Shown: positions 1-9,079, counted from the stretch's first letter. The stretch: DNA of 64,000 bases from Clostridium sp. KNHs214 (GCF_000744935.1 NZ_JQMW01000013.1:310001-374000), one strand, 5' to 3'. Notes: generated by a model from the letters alone, not told the origin. Program-made: numbers and translations.

Positions 1-494
1 CTTGTGTCTACACCAAATCTCTTAAAGTAGTAGTCACATAAAAGTTCTCCTGAAACCTTTGTTACGCCATACATAGTTTGTGGTCTTTGTATCGTGTCTT
101 GTGGTGTTTTATCTTTTGGTGTTGATGGTCCAAAAGCACCAATTGAACTTGGTGTAAAGAATGAACAATTTAATTCTCTAGCAACTTCTAGTGCATTAAA
201 TAATCCACCCATGTTTATATTCCATGCAAGTACTGGTTTTGCTTCTGCTACTGCTGATAATAATGCTGCTAAGTGTATAATTGAGTCAACATTATATTTT
301 TTTGCAATTTCTCCCATAGCTTTTCCATCATTAACATCTAATATTTCAAATGGACCTGATTCTATTACTTCATTTCCTTCAAGTTTTCTTATGTCTGTAG
401 CTACAACGTTATCATTTCCATAAGTATTTCTTAATTTCATTGTAAGCTCTGAGCCTATTTGTCCCAAGCATCCTGTAACTAATATTTTTTTCAT
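1..494 (-). CDS. NAD-dependent L-threonine 3-dehydrogenase (epimerase-like), 3' part outside window
   Basis: Translating the minus strand from the ATG at 494 gives [18 protein letters not shown], a Rossmann GxxGxxG nucleotide-binding start. Later segments ([16 protein letters not shown], then SSIGAFGP, then YGVTKVSGE with the YxxxK catalytic pair) are typical of extended short-chain dehydrogenases. The match is to the NAD-epimerase-like threonine dehydrogenases, which oxidise L-threonine to 2-amino-3-ketobutyrate. The kbl gene directly upstream uses that product, which supports this over a sugar epimerase. A GGGGAGAA ribosome site precedes the ATG. About 164 codons are present; the frame runs off the window edge. 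Confidence 0.85.
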   Translation of the reverse strand, partial: MKKILVTGCLGQIGSELTMKLRNTYGNDNVVATDIRKLEGNEVIESGPFEILDVNDGKAMGEIAKKYNVDSIIHLAALLSAVAEAKPVLAWNINMGGLFNALEVARELNCSFFTPSSIGAFGPSTPKDKTPQDTIQRPQTMYGVTKVSGELLCDYYFKRFGVDT

Positions 495-622
495 TAGAGT
501 TCTCCCCTTACTTATTTTAATATTTAAAATGTAATATTTAATGTAATATTTAGAATGTAGGTTCAAATTCCAAAGGAATTTTATCCTTCAATTCTTAATT
601 CTCAATTCTTAATTCTCAATTA

Positions 623-1816
623 TTATTTTATAACCCCAAGCTCTTTACCAACCTTTGCATATACTTCTAGTGCTTTGTCAAGCATTTCTTTTGTATGGTC
701 TGCTGTTGGCATATTTCTAACTCTAGCTGTTCCAAGAGGTACTGTTGGGAATACTATTGATTTAGCATAAACTCCCTCTTCTCTTAATCTAGCACTGAAT
801 TTTTGTGCTGTCTTTTCATCTCCAATTATACATGGAGTTATTGGAGTTTCACTGTTTCCTATATTAAATCCTAATTCTTTTAACCCCTTCTTTAAGTAAT
901 CTCCATTTTTCCATACTCTATCAACAGCTTCTGAACTTTCCATTAATATATTGATAGCTTCTATTACAGCAGCTGCAGCTCCTGGAGTCAATGAAGTTGA
1001 GAATAAAAATGGTCTTGCTCTTACTTTTAACCAGTCAATTAAATCCTTGCTTCCTGTTACACATCCTCCTACAACTCCTAATGCTTTTGATAAAGTTCCT
1101 ATTTCCAAATCTACTTTTCCTTCAAGTCCAAAATGACTTACTATACCTTTACCTTTTCCAAGTACGCCTTCACCGTGAGCATCATCAACATAAGTTATTA
1201 AATCAAATTCTTCTGCTATTTTCACTATTTCTGGAAGCTTAGCTATGTCTCCATCCATAGAGAATACTCCATCTGTTATAACCATTATCTTATTGTATAA
1301 TCCACTTTCCTTAGCTTCCTTAGCCTTCTTTCTTAAATCATCCATGTCTGAGTGGTTAACTCTTATTATTTTAGCTTTAGAAAGTCTGCATCCATCTATT
1401 ATAGAAGCATGGTTTAATTCATCTGATAATATAGCATCATGTTTATCCATAATAGCTTGAATTGCACCAGCATTGCAGTTAAATCCTGATTGGAAAGCTA
1501 TAGCGGCTTCTGCATCTTTAAGTTCTGCAATTTTTCTTTCTAATTCATCATGTATATCTAAAGTACCGTTTATTGTTCTAACTGCACCTGCACCTACTCC
1601 ATATTTATCTACAGCTTTTTTTGCAGCTTCCATCATTCTTTTGTTTGTAGCAAATCCTAAATAGTTGTTAGAGGATAAATTTATAAGGTCGTTACCATTT
1701 ATTTTTATTATTGATCCATTTGGACTTTCTAGTGATTCTATTTGGTTATACAATCCTTTACCTCTTAAATCCTCCAATCCTTCCTTTAAAAAACTTTCTA
1801 GACACTTACTTCCCAT
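623..1816 (-). CDS. kbl: Glycine C-acetyltransferase (2-amino-3-ketobutyrate CoA ligase)
   Basis: A PLP enzyme of the alpha-oxoamine synthase family, near its usual length of about 397 residues. It splits 2-amino-3-ketobutyrate with CoA into glycine and acetyl-CoA. Visible motifs are LSSNNYLGF near the N terminus, the aspartate motif [13 protein letters not shown], and [12 protein letters not shown], which holds the PLP-binding lysine. The frame can be extended to 1861, but GAGGAGGT lies just before the ATG at 1816, giving the start MGSKCLESF. It lies 128 bp upstream of the threonine dehydrogenase on the same strand, so the two probably form a threonine-to-glycine operon. 8-amino-7-oxononanoate synthase (BioF) is related, but the neighbour favours Kbl. 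Confidence 0.92.
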   Translation of the reverse strand: MGSKCLESFLKEGLEDLRGKGLYNQIESLESPNGSIIKINGNDLINLSSNNYLGFATNKRMMEAAKKAVDKYGVGAGAVRTINGTLDIHDELERKIAELKDAEAAIAFQSGFNCNAGAIQAIMDKHDAILSDELNHASIIDGCRLSKAKIIRVNHSDMDDLRKKAKEAKESGLYNKIMVITDGVFSMDGDIAKLPEIVKIAEEFDLITYVDDAHGEGVLGKGKGIVSHFGLEGKVDLEIGTLSKALGVVGGCVTGSKDLIDWLKVRARPFLFSTSLTPGAAAAVIEAINILMESSEAVDRVWKNGDYLKKGLKELGFNIGNSETPITPCIIGDEKTAQKFSARLREEGVYAKSIVFPTVPLGTARVRNMPTADHTKEMLDKALEVYAKVGKELGVIK

Positions 1817-2427
1817 AATACTATACCTCCTCAAATTTAATATATAATTAAGTCTATCCATTATTAGCGCTTAAACACATAACTCTGCTTGTATAATTTA
1901 ACCTTATAAATGTATGCCTATTCACCTATTATGTTGAAATAAATCTTAGTCATAAAATACAAAGCAATAAAACGTTTTCTATATCTTAAAAAAATATATA
2001 TTGTTTTTCTTTAAAAGACACATATTATATTTTGTTTTCTTAAATTTATTTTACCAAACATTTTATATAAATCAAATAGAATTTTTATTAAAATTCATAA
2101 ATTTTAGTATTATATCTTTTTAAAACTTGATTATAATATATTTTTTTACTACTTTTATGAATTTTCAATTCTAAATCTCCAATTCATAATTCCCAATCAC
2201 CACTTATTATTTAAATACTCAACTTTCGCACATAAAATTCAAGCTCTACATTAGATGAATAAAGGTTTTTAATTTAAAATTTAGCATGTAAAATGAATAA
2301 TGTTTTTATTACTTCCTTATATATCGTAAAAAAAGGAATAGAGCTCTAATATATAAACCTCTATTCCTTAAATTTCTATATGTTATATGTTATTTTTGCT
2401 ATTGTTGATATTGTTGCAAAACTAGTA
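1817..2427. other. AT-rich gap between glyA and kbl
   Basis: No gene is visible. The gap holds the glyA terminator near 2326-2371 and, near kbl, the untranslated leader with its ribosome site. The short direct runs of AATTCTTAATTCTC type resemble those at 575-620. Nothing else is recognised. Confidence 0.5.
2326..2371 (-). terminator. Intrinsic terminator after glyA
   Basis: Inverted arms AAGGAATAGAG (2333-2343) and CTCTATTCCTT (2359-2369) form an 11-bp stem. Read on the minus strand the stem is followed by a T run. It lies about 60 bp past the glyA stop. Confidence 0.8.
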
Positions 2428-3669
2428 TTATTTTAATCCCTCATACAATGGATATTTTTCGCATAGAGCTGCTACTCTCTTATTTAGTGGCTCTAAATCT
2501 TCTCTGTTTTCTATTGCTTTAGCAATTATGTCAGCTATTTCTACCATATCTTCTTCTTTCATACCTCTTGTAGTAACAGCTGGTGAGCCTAATCTTATTC
2601 CACTAGTTACAAATGGACTTTCAGTTTCAAAAGGAACTGAATTTTTGTTTGCTGTTATATGAATCTTGTCTAATAATATTTGAGCTTCTTTTCCTGTTAT
2701 GTTCTTATTTCTTAAGTCTACAAGTACTAGATGATTATCTGTACCACCTGAAACTAAGTTAAATCCTCTATCTACAAGAGCTTCTGCCAAAGCTTTAGCA
2801 TTCTTCACTACTTGTTTTTGATATTCCTTAAATTCATCTGATAAAGCTTCTTTGAAGCATACTGCTTTTGCAGCTATTATGTGCATTAATGGGCCACCTT
2901 GAGTTCCTGGGAATATAGCTTTATCTATAGCCTTAGCAAGTTCTTTCTTGCAAAGGATTACCCCTCCTCTTGGTCCTCTTAATGTTTTATGAGTAGTAGA
3001 AGTTACTATGTCAGCATATTCTACTGGATTTGGATGAAGTCCAGCTGCTACAAGACCAGCTATATGAGCCATATCTACCATTAAATATGCTCCAACTTCA
3101 TCTGCAATTTCTCTAAATTTAGCAAAATCTATTATTCTTGGGTAAGCACTAGCTCCTGCTACAATAACCTTTGGTTTATTTTCTACAGCTAGTCTTCTAA
3201 CTTCTTCATAATCTATTCTTTGGTCATCTGGATCTACTCCATAAGATACTACATTAAAATAACTTCCTGATATGTTAACTGGACTTCCATGAGTCAAGTG
3301 TCCACCATGAGATAAATTCATTCCTAAGATTGTATCTCCTGGTTTAATAATAGCAAAATATGCAGCAATATTAGCACTTGCTCCAGAGTGTGGCTGAACA
3401 TTTACATGTTCTGCTCCAAATATTTTCTTAAGTCTTTCTCTTGCAAGGTCTTCTATTTCATCTACGAATTCACATCCACCATAATATCTCTTTCCTGGAT
3501 AACCTTCTGCATACTTGTTTGTTAGGTGGTTTCCCATAGCTTCTATAACTGCTGGACTTGCAATATTTTCTGAAGCTATAAGTTCAATATTTCCCTTTTG
3601 TCTTTCTAATTCTTTCTCCATTAATAGTGCTAATTCATTATCTTGTTCATATATTAGCTTATCTATCAT
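2428..3669 (-). CDS. glyA: Serine hydroxymethyltransferase
   Basis: A 413-residue protein, the usual bacterial SHMT length. It interconverts serine and glycine with tetrahydrofolate as one-carbon carrier in the cytoplasm. Diagnostic stretches are [55 protein letters not shown], the histidine motif [10 protein letters not shown], and [14 protein letters not shown], which carries the PLP lysine. GGGGAGGG lies about nine bases before the ATG. It stands alone with its own terminator, but the adjacent threonine-to-glycine genes make a small glycine/one-carbon cluster. Confidence 0.97.
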   Translation of the reverse strand: MIDKLIYEQDNELALLMEKELERQKGNIELIASENIASPAVIEAMGNHLTNKYAEGYPGKRYYGGCEFVDEIEDLARERLKKIFGAEHVNVQPHSGASANIAAYFAIIKPGDTILGMNLSHGGHLTHGSPVNISGSYFNVVSYGVDPDDQRIDYEEVRRLAVENKPKVIVAGASAYPRIIDFAKFREIADEVGAYLMVDMAHIAGLVAAGLHPNPVEYADIVTSTTHKTLRGPRGGVILCKKELAKAIDKAIFPGTQGGPLMHIIAAKAVCFKEALSDEFKEYQKQVVKNAKALAEALVDRGFNLVSGGTDNHLVLVDLRNKNITGKEAQILLDKIHITANKNSVPFETESPFVTSGIRLGSPAVTTRGMKEEDMVEIADIIAKAIENREDLEPLNKRVAALCEKYPLYEGLK

Positions 3670-4037
3670 TATGGTTCCCTCCCCTAAAATAATATAAAAA
3701 TAAATTAAATTTCTACAATTAAAATTATACTACGTTCTTAAAATTTATTCTTTGCTGAATTTTAAGAAAATTGTTTGTATTTTTACATTTCTCTTAACTA
3801 CCACGATATTTTATATATATAACCTTATTTTTCTCCTTTTTTCATTTGATACCTTCTTTTAATGCAATATTTTGCTGCATAAAAATCGTATATTTTTTAG
3901 TATTTTTAAGATTCACATGCAAATAATTCATATTTATATTAATTATTAAGATTATATATTAAGGTATATTTATACGTCTACAAGTAAATAATAGTATTAA
4001 ATGAAAATTATACATAATATTTCTGGAGGCGGTGCTG
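3670..4037. other. Divergent intergenic region glyA / small ORF
   Basis: AT-rich region that must carry the divergent promoters. I see no riboswitch, clear operator or extra ORF. Confidence 0.4.
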
Positions 4038-4244
4038 TTGAATAATAAAATTTCACAAATGATTAAAGAAGGGTATAAAATTTTAGAGTTCAAAAGAAAT
4101 GTAGACTTAATAACCAATGAAGAATATGGCGTTATTGAACTTAAAGCCCTAGACGGATACATAGAAAGACTTAATATTACCGATAACCAAGCAGATGAAG
4201 TAGAAAAGGTTGTATTTAAATATCTTGAAGAAGATATGCAGTGA
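4038..4244 (+). CDS. Small acidic protein, unknown function
   Basis: About 68 residues, soluble, rich in Glu, Asp and Lys, with no signal peptide or membrane segment. I do not recognise a family. GGAGG at 4025-4029 lies eight bases before a TTG at 4038, making that the likely start rather than the GTG at 4032. The frame ends VFKYLEEDMQ. It is a monocistronic unit followed by repeats. The strong ribosome site is the main support. Confidence 0.6.
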   Translation: MNNKISQMIKEGYKILEFKRNVDLITNEEYGVIELKALDGYIERLNITDNQADEVEKVVFKYLEEDMQ

Positions 4245-4326
4245 ACTGGCATTTAAACGCAAATAGTAACTTATTCATAAAAAGTTCACTTTCCGATTTC
4301 CTTATTCAAAGATAATATATAGCCTT

Positions 4327-4366
4327 ATTTTTTTACGGGCAAGAGCACTTTGCCCGTCTCCTCTGC
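4327..4366. terminator. GC-rich hairpin downstream of the small ORF
   Basis: ACGGGCAA and TTTGCCCGT form a perfect stem around GAGCAC. The T run lies on the left side, so the classical terminator orientation is minus. On the plus strand it lacks a U tract, so its role after the plus-strand ORF is unclear. Confidence 0.5.
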
Positions 4367-4480
4367 CTTAGAGTACTAATAATACATTAGAAAACTTATA
4401 CCTCTTATGTTAAAATTATTTTAAATAGTTTTTTTATTTCATATGAATCATGTAAATCATATGAATCATAATTTTTTTAC

Positions 4481-4641
4481 AAGGCATATGAAAAGACACC
4501 AAGTCAAAAATGTTAGTATATTTTGTGTCAAACAAGAAAACAGTTCTCCATCACTAGTAAGACTATCGACGGGTTCTTTTGAAGCAATATGACCCAAAAT
4601 AGACTAACATACTAACTTATTATTTATTTGAATGTGTCTAA
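4481..4641. repeat. MITE family B copy 1
   Basis: About 160 bp. Its ends are inverted: the left end contains AAGGCATATGAAAAGA...CAAGTCAAAA and the right end contains ACTTATTATTTATTTGAATG...CTAA. The same ends recur at 28006, 43204 and 50509, and as a left-end fragment at 37219. There is no ORF, so it is probably a non-autonomous element. Confidence 0.75.
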
Positions 4642-4680
4642 GATTAATATAACTCATATTGGCAGCAGGGAGGATTTGTT

Positions 4681-5205
4681 ATGAAAATAATACAAGCATC
4701 CATAGATGATTTAAAAGAAATTATGCATTTAATTGAACTTTGCGTTAAGAAAATGAATGAAGAAGGTTCTAATCAATGGGATCAATCTTATCCTAATAAA
4801 GAAATAATTAAAGAAGATATTGACGCTGGATATTTATTTGTTGCTAAATTTAATAATAAAATTATAGGAATAGTGGTATTAAATCATATTGAATCAAAAG
4901 AATACAATGAAATTAATTGGACTGATTCCCATGGTAAAATAATTGTTATTCATAGAATGGCTGTAGATATAAACTGGCAAAGAAAAGGTGTGGCAAAAGA
5001 GTTAATATCTTTTTCAGAAAAATTTGCACGAAATAACAAATTTACTTCCATTAGAACTGATACCTATATAGAAAATATAAAAATGCAATCTATGTTTAAA
5101 AAATTAGGTTACAAAAAAGTAGGACAAGTATTTTTTAATAATGGAAAAACTAAACCATTTATATGCTTTGAGAAAGTTCTCCTCCATGACTTGCATAAGA
5201 GCTAG
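4681..5205 (+). CDS. GNAT family N-acetyltransferase with repeat-derived C terminus
   Basis: About 174 residues with the GNAT fold signature: an N-terminal IIQASIDDLKEI strand-helix, VIHRMAVDINWQRKGVAKEL (the acetyl-CoA pyrophosphate loop, RxGxG-like QRKGVA), and IRTDTYIENIKMQSMFKKLG in the last third. It transfers acetyl from acetyl-CoA to an unknown amine. GGGAGG precedes the ATG. The last residues (LLHDLHKS) are encoded by the start of a MITE family A copy, so the original C terminus has been replaced or trimmed. The core is complete and probably functional. Confidence 0.85.
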   Translation: MKIIQASIDDLKEIMHLIELCVKKMNEEGSNQWDQSYPNKEIIKEDIDAGYLFVAKFNNKIIGIVVLNHIESKEYNEINWTDSHGKIIVIHRMAVDINWQRKGVAKELISFSEKFARNNKFTSIRTDTYIENIKMQSMFKKLGYKKVGQVFFNNGKTKPFICFEKVLLHDLHKS

Positions 5206-5302
5206 TAACAATAGATTTAAACAGTTCCTTTGCTTCTTATGCAAATCATTCCAGAGAAATTTCATAATTCAGGTAATATAATGCTTTTTGTGGGATAATC
5301 AT
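5170..5302. repeat. MITE family A copy 1 (left end missing)
   Basis: Matches the other family A copies from TTCTCCTCCATGACTTGCAT to the right terminus GTGGGATAATCAT. The left terminal inverted repeat is absent and the sequence joins directly to the GNAT coding region. Confidence 0.75.
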
Positions 5303-5303
5303 A

Positions 5304-5406
5304 CAATAGAATTCACAATATTTTTTAAAGTTCAACAACCTACTAGCTCTAAATAGTGTTGTCCCAATTGTTTAGAATTCAAACCAAACTATTGTGAATT
5401 CTATTG
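5304..5406. repeat. 103-bp inverted-repeat element beside MITE A
   Basis: Perfect 17-bp inverted ends, CAATAGAATTCACAATA at 5304-5320 and its complement at 5390-5406, enclose about 70 bp with no ORF. It abuts the right end of the MITE. The rest of the gap to 5523 holds only AT-rich sequence. Confidence 0.6.
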
Positions 5407-5523
5407 ATAGTATAAGAATAGATTAATTATATATGTTTTAAAAATTCAAAACAAACTGTTATTAATTTTATTGTCAATAAAAATTAAGTTTCATATTTGA
5501 AATTTCTAAATCCATAATTTTAT

Positions 5524-5733
5524 TTAAGAAATTTCTATTACTTCATATCCTGCATCTTCTACTGCATTTTTTAGAATATTATCTTCTATATTCTTTTCCA
5601 TTTCTACTTTTACTGTCTTTAACTGTAAATCTACCTCTGCGTTTTTTACCCCTTCTAACTCTTCCAAAGCATCTTTTACATGTTTTACACAGTGCATGCA
5701 GCTCATGCCTTCTACTTTTAATGTTTTTTTCAT
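5524..5733 (-). CDS. Heavy-metal-associated domain protein (CopZ-like metallochaperone)
   Basis: 69 residues forming one HMA domain. The metal loop is GMSCMHCVKHV at residues 9-19 (MxCxxC), with GVKNAEVDL and EDAGYEVIEI matching the rest of the fold. Such proteins bind Cu(I) or a similar soft metal and hand it to a P-type ATPase; no ATPase gene is visible nearby. It lies in the same orientation as the tlpA and ccdA genes, so a role in envelope thiol/metal handling is possible. A ribosome site GGAGGG precedes the ATG. Confidence 0.9.
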   Translation of the reverse strand: MKKTLKVEGMSCMHCVKHVKDALEELEGVKNAEVDLQLKTVKVEMEKNIEDNILKNAVEDAGYEVIEIS

Positions 5734-5793
5734 ATTTACATCCCTCCAAAATTTTTATTTTTTATTGCTAAACTTAGTATATATATTTTGTGA

Positions 5794-5822
5794 ACTACCC
5801 CACCCACAAGGATACGAGGTTT
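5794..5822 (-). promoter_or_regulatory. Imperfect ACCCC/GAGGT palindrome upstream of the metallochaperone
   Basis: ACTACCCC and GAGGTTTT flank about 14 bp. It resembles the perfect AATTACCCC palindrome before ccdA and could bind the same metal-responsive repressor. Weak evidence. Confidence 0.3.
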
Positions 5823-5928
5823 TACGAGCTGAATTATAAAATCACAATTTTAAATTAAAAATTATATTTGTATTTATTTTATTAACCTAATATAGTACTT
5901 GAAAATTATGTGGAAAATTTAATCTATT

Positions 5929-6519
5929 TTACTTTATAAAATCCTTCATCATATATATTTCCATAGCTCCTGTAGTCCATTTTATAAGCTTACCATTTTC
6001 ATCAATTAAGTAAGTAGTTGGTATGCCTGAAACACTATATTTTGAAGCCACTTCTTGTTTTTCATCTAATAAAACAGTAAAATTTATATTATTTTTATTT
6101 ACAAAATCTGCTACTTTGCTTTTACTTTCCCCTATATTTACAGCCAATATAACTATATTAGAATCTTTAATTTCCTTTTGTAACTTTATCATGTCTGGTA
6201 TTTCACTTTTACATGGTCCACACCAAGTAGCCCAGAAATTCAAAAATACCTTTTTACCTTTAAAATCGCTTAGTTTTACAGTTTTACCCTCAATGTCCTT
6301 TAAAGTAAAATCTGTGGATTTATAATAATCTGTAGTTTCTTTAGCTTTATTATCTTTTTGTTCCTTAACTGATGTGTTTTGCGATTTTCCTTTTTCCTTT
6401 TGTTTATTCTGTACTATATTATTTGCATTTTTGTAGGAATTAGTATAAACTTTCATTCCGTAAACCGCTGAAATTATCGCTATCACTAGTATGGTGGTTA
6501 AAATATACTTTTTTTTCAT
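5929..6519 (-). CDS. TlpA/ResA-type membrane-anchored thioredoxin-like protein
   Basis: About 196 residues. An N-terminal membrane anchor (YILTTILVIAIISAVYGMKV) is followed by a Lys-rich linker and a thioredoxin fold. The active site is FWATWCGPCKSEIPD, with the cis-proline region VSGIPTTYLID later. It should reduce disulfides outside the membrane with electrons passed by CcdA. The ATG at 6519 (MKKKYIL) is the natural start; a TTG at 6531 lies in frame. The upstream DNA is an insertion-element end, so the gene now lacks its own strong ribosome site. That site appears stranded 1.7 kb away beside ccdA. Confidence 0.9.
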   Translation of the reverse strand: MKKKYILTTILVIAIISAVYGMKVYTNSYKNANNIVQNKQKEKGKSQNTSVKEQKDNKAKETTDYYKSTDFTLKDIEGKTVKLSDFKGKKVFLNFWATWCGPCKSEIPDMIKLQKEIKDSNIVILAVNIGESKSKVADFVNKNNINFTVLLDEKQEVASKYSVSGIPTTYLIDENGKLIKWTTGAMEIYMMKDFIK

Positions 6520-6705
6520 TTCATCCCACAAGATACTTATTAAGTCCTTGCATCCTGCTACTCAAAATATGGTCAAATGTATCCATATTGAGATTCTTAC
6601 TGCTTCAACGTACTCTGCCTTGCCTAAGCTACTACAGTTTGTATAGCACTCCACAGTCGTTAATTCCCCAAATAGCCTTGGGTACACATATAAGTGCTTG
6701 TTTAA

Positions 6706-8005
6706 TTAAGCTATCTTATATTCTTTAGCATTGGCTAAATTTATTGAAGCATTTAAATCTCTATCAATAGAAAGTCCACAACTGCATTTATAAACTCTAT
6801 CAGATAGTTTTAAATCTTTCTTATATGCTCCACAACAGCTACACATTTTACTACTTGGATAGAATCTATCAACTATTCTTACTTCAATATTATTTTGTTT
6901 GGCCTTTAAAATAAGCTTAGTTCTAAATTCATAAAACTTTTGCCCAGCAACCGCTTTAGCTAAATGTCTATTCTTCATCATTCCACTTACATTTAAATCT
7001 TCAATAGTTATAAACAGAACTCTTAGCTTCAGATGGAGTTTTTACTCCATCTGAAGGTTAGAGATCGTTATCCAGGGACGTAGCTGCCGTTATCTCCCAC
7101 TTTGTTAGAAGTGGGAGTGTTACGGCAGGTAGTCATCAGATAAAACTTGGTTTTTGTTTTATTAACTCATTCACTGTTTTATTTATGTAATCAGTTCTTA
7201 TATCTGTAAGTCTTTGATGAAGCTTTTGTACCTTGACTATTTGTTTTTGGATATTTTGACGAGTAGCTTCTCCTTTCTCTTTTTTATTTCTTAATTTTAA
7301 ACTTTCATATTTCCTTGAAAGCTTTCTTTGCTCACGTTTTAGTTTCTTTTCTTCTTTTTTAACTGTTTTAGTTTTGTTAATATTCTTTTTAGTTAAGCCA
7401 TTATTACAAATTGCAAAATCTTTTAGTCCAAGGTCTACGCCTACTCCTTCTGAGTAAGGTTTATTATCTACTTTAATAGCTTCTTCAACTAAAATTGAAA
7501 CAAAATATCTATCTGCTTTTTGACTTACTGTACCACTTTTAACTATAGCGTTAACTGGAATGTAACCAAATTCTTTTAATCTAATCCAGCCTAAAGTCGG
7601 AACTTTAACCCTATGTCTTTCAATAGTCCAATCTGTTTTATTATTCTTTGGAAAGTAAGCTTTAACATCTTGATTTTTCTTTTTCTTAAATTTAGGAAAG
7701 CCGCTTTCCCCTTTAAAGAATTTCTTAAATGCTTTTTCTCCATTCATAATGGCTTGTTTAGTAGCTTTGGAAGACACTTCTTTAATCCAAGCTTTATCAG
7801 GATGATTAGGAATATATTTGTTATTAAGCCATTTAGAAAAATCCATACCACTAATAAATTTTTTCTCTTTTTCATACACTTCTTTATTATGAGCAATATA
7901 AAAATTGTATATGAACCTACTTACACCAATAGTTTGATGAATTTTAGTTATCTGTTCTTCTGTTGGTTTAATTTCTATTTTGTATGCTTTTTTCAACTTC
8001 TTCAT
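6706..8005 (-). pseudogene. tnpB: TnpB RNA-guided nuclease, interrupted by a 130-bp insertion
   Basis: The N-terminal 289 codons (7136-8005) carry the TnpB helical/wedge region and the first RuvC aspartate in GVDLGLKDFAIC. The C-terminal 91 codons (6706-6981) carry MMKNRHLAKAV, the zinc finger CSCCG...CSCG, and the last RuvC aspartate in IDRDLNASINLA. Between them the reading frame would continue KPSFITIEDLNVSGMMKN if bases 7010-7139 were removed. The catalytic glutamate (IED) therefore falls outside both ORFs and the nuclease is dead unless the insert is excised. IS607 and IS200/IS605 elements both carry TnpB; the upstream tnpA remnant indicates IS607. Confidence 0.85.
7010..7139 (-). mobile_element. 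130-bp hairpin-bearing insertion inside tnpB
   Basis: Flanked by TTTAT on both sides. It holds two strong hairpins: CTCCCACTT/AAGTGGGAG (extended by TGCCGT/ACGGCA) and TTCAGATGGAG/CTCCATCTGAA. Its size and paired hairpins resemble a non-autonomous IS200/IS605-type element (PATE-like). Removing it restores the tnpB frame. Confidence 0.65.
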
Positions 8006-8011
8006 CTTCCT

Positions 8012-8179
8012 TTATCTTTTTCTTATATTTTCTTTGTATTGCTCATAAGTATAATATCTCCTATTTGTTGGTGTTCTAAATGCTTTTAATATTCCTTCGT
8101 TATCCCATCTTTGCAATGTTCTAACTGATACATTAATTAATTCTGCAAATTCATTTGGTTTATAGATATTATTCTTCAA
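8012..8179 (-). pseudogene. tnpA: IS607 TnpA remnant (MerR-like DNA-binding domain only)
   Basis: Reads IYKPNEFAELINVSVRTLQRW, the MerR-like helix-turn-helix that begins IS607 serine recombinases, then NRRYYTYEQY. It stops after about 55 codons, immediately before tnpB. The resolvase catalytic domain that should follow (about 140 more residues with the active serine) is missing, so transposition function is lost. Confidence 0.75.
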
Positions 8180-8269
8180 ATGTACTCACTTCTTTTTCAT
8201 AAGTACATTTACAATATTTAATTACTTTTATCTATATTTTAAATAACTAAAGGTATCCTCCCTTCTATT

Positions 8270-8965
8270 TTAAAAATTTAAATAGTTGTTTAAAATTATT
8301 AGTTTATTAGTAAATATCATTGTTCCCATGAAAATAAGAACCGCGCCACTTACAAAACTTATTATAGGAAAATACTTATATATTTTCTTTAAATACACGC
8401 TTAGCTTTTGTATTAATAAAGCCGTAAGGAAAAATGGTATAGCCATACCCAAAGAATAAAATACTAACAACAGTACACCTTTACTTACACTATTTGTACT
8501 TCCTGCATAAATCAATATAGAAGACAGTATTGGGCCTATACATGGTGTCCAACCCGTTGCAAAAGCCATACCTAATATTATGGATCCAAAGGTACCTTGA
8601 ACCTTTCTTAAATTTAAAGCTCTTCTTTCCCTATATAGTGTTTTTATTTTTAATATTCCCATCATATGTAGCCCAAATACTATAATTAATACTCCTCCTG
8701 CTTTTCTAAAAATATCTCTATTATTTGAAAGAGCTTTTCCTATACTACTTATGGATACCCCCATTAATATAAATATTATTGAGAATCCTAAAATAAATCC
8801 AAGAGATTTTTTTATTACAGTTATTTTATCTTTTCCTTCATTTATCTCTTCTATACTCATTCCCGTTAAGTATGTTATATAGGCTGGAATGAGTGGTAAA
8901 ATGCACGGAGATAAAAAAGAAAGTACTCCTGCAGAAAAAGCTAACAATATATTTACATCCTTCAT
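8270..8965 (-). CDS. ccdA: CcdA-family thiol-disulfide membrane transporter
   Basis: 231 residues with six predicted hydrophobic segments. The two reactive cysteines lie in family motifs: LSFLSPCILPLIPAYITYLTG at residues 16-36 and FATGWTPCIGPILSSIL near residue 140. CcdA carries reducing equivalents from cytoplasmic thioredoxin across the membrane to TlpA/ResA-like proteins. The tlpA-type gene on the same strand was evidently next in the operon until the IS607-like element entered. A GGAG-type ribosome site precedes the ATG. Confidence 0.93.
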   Translation of the reverse strand: MKDVNILLAFSAGVLSFLSPCILPLIPAYITYLTGMSIEEINEGKDKITVIKKSLGFILGFSIIFILMGVSISSIGKALSNNRDIFRKAGGVLIIVFGLHMMGILKIKTLYRERRALNLRKVQGTFGSIILGMAFATGWTPCIGPILSSILIYAGSTNSVSKGVLLLVFYSLGMAIPFFLTALLIQKLSVYLKKIYKYFPIISFVSGAVLIFMGTMIFTNKLIILNNYLNF

Positions 8966-8985
8966 GTTTTACCTCTCCTTTTGTA

Positions 8986-9015
8986 AATTACCCCCACGTA
9001 GTATACGGGGTAATT
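8986..9015 (-). promoter_or_regulatory. Perfect palindrome AATTACCCC-N12-GGGGTAATT in the ccdA leader
   Basis: Nine-bp inverted arms (8986-8994 and 9007-9015) lie between the ccdA promoter -10 box and its ribosome site, the usual place for a repressor operator. C/G-rich arms of this type are bound by CsoR-like copper sensors, but the consensus is not exact. Confidence 0.5.
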
Positions 9016-9017
9016 CT

Positions 9018-9046
9018 ATTATATATTTTAAATTAAAGTTTTGCAA
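9018..9046 (-). promoter_or_regulatory. ccdA promoter
   Basis: On the minus strand TTGCAA (9041-9046), a 17-bp spacer and TATAAT (9018-9023) form a near-consensus sigma-A promoter. Its start point falls in the palindrome just downstream. Confidence 0.7.
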
Positions 9047-9079
9047 TATACAATATAAAGATTCATTTTTCCTTTACAA

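Larger units (their letters stand above)
6540..8250 (-). mobile_element. Decayed IS607-like element (tnpA remnant + interrupted tnpB)
   Basis: It contains a truncated MerR-type N-terminal domain of an IS607 serine-recombinase TnpA, then tnpB in two pieces. The right-end segment 6540-6705 has no ORF and holds a GAAGCAGTAAGAATCTC motif like the 3' region of tnpB guide-RNA scaffolds (inference). It lies exactly between ccdA and tlpA. Borders are estimated from where flanking gene signals resume. Confidence 0.75.

Noticed and set aside
991-1242. Leu-rich ORFs antisense to kbl and similar plus-strand ORFs inside cbi genes
   Set aside because: Mirror frames of well-supported genes with no signal of their own.
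2400-3960. Glycine riboswitch at glyA
   Set aside because: No pair of glycine aptamer cores (GGAGAG...ACCGAAGGGG type) in the glyA leader.
6540-6705. Group I intron / IStron at the tnpB 3' end
   Set aside because: Some motifs recall clostridial IStron ends, but I cannot see P3-P7 core pairings in the 166 bp available, so only a guide-RNA-like end is noted.
7613-8089. 158-codon plus-strand ORF rich in Phe
   Set aside because: It is the antisense shadow of tnpB; composition and lack of a ribosome site argue against it.
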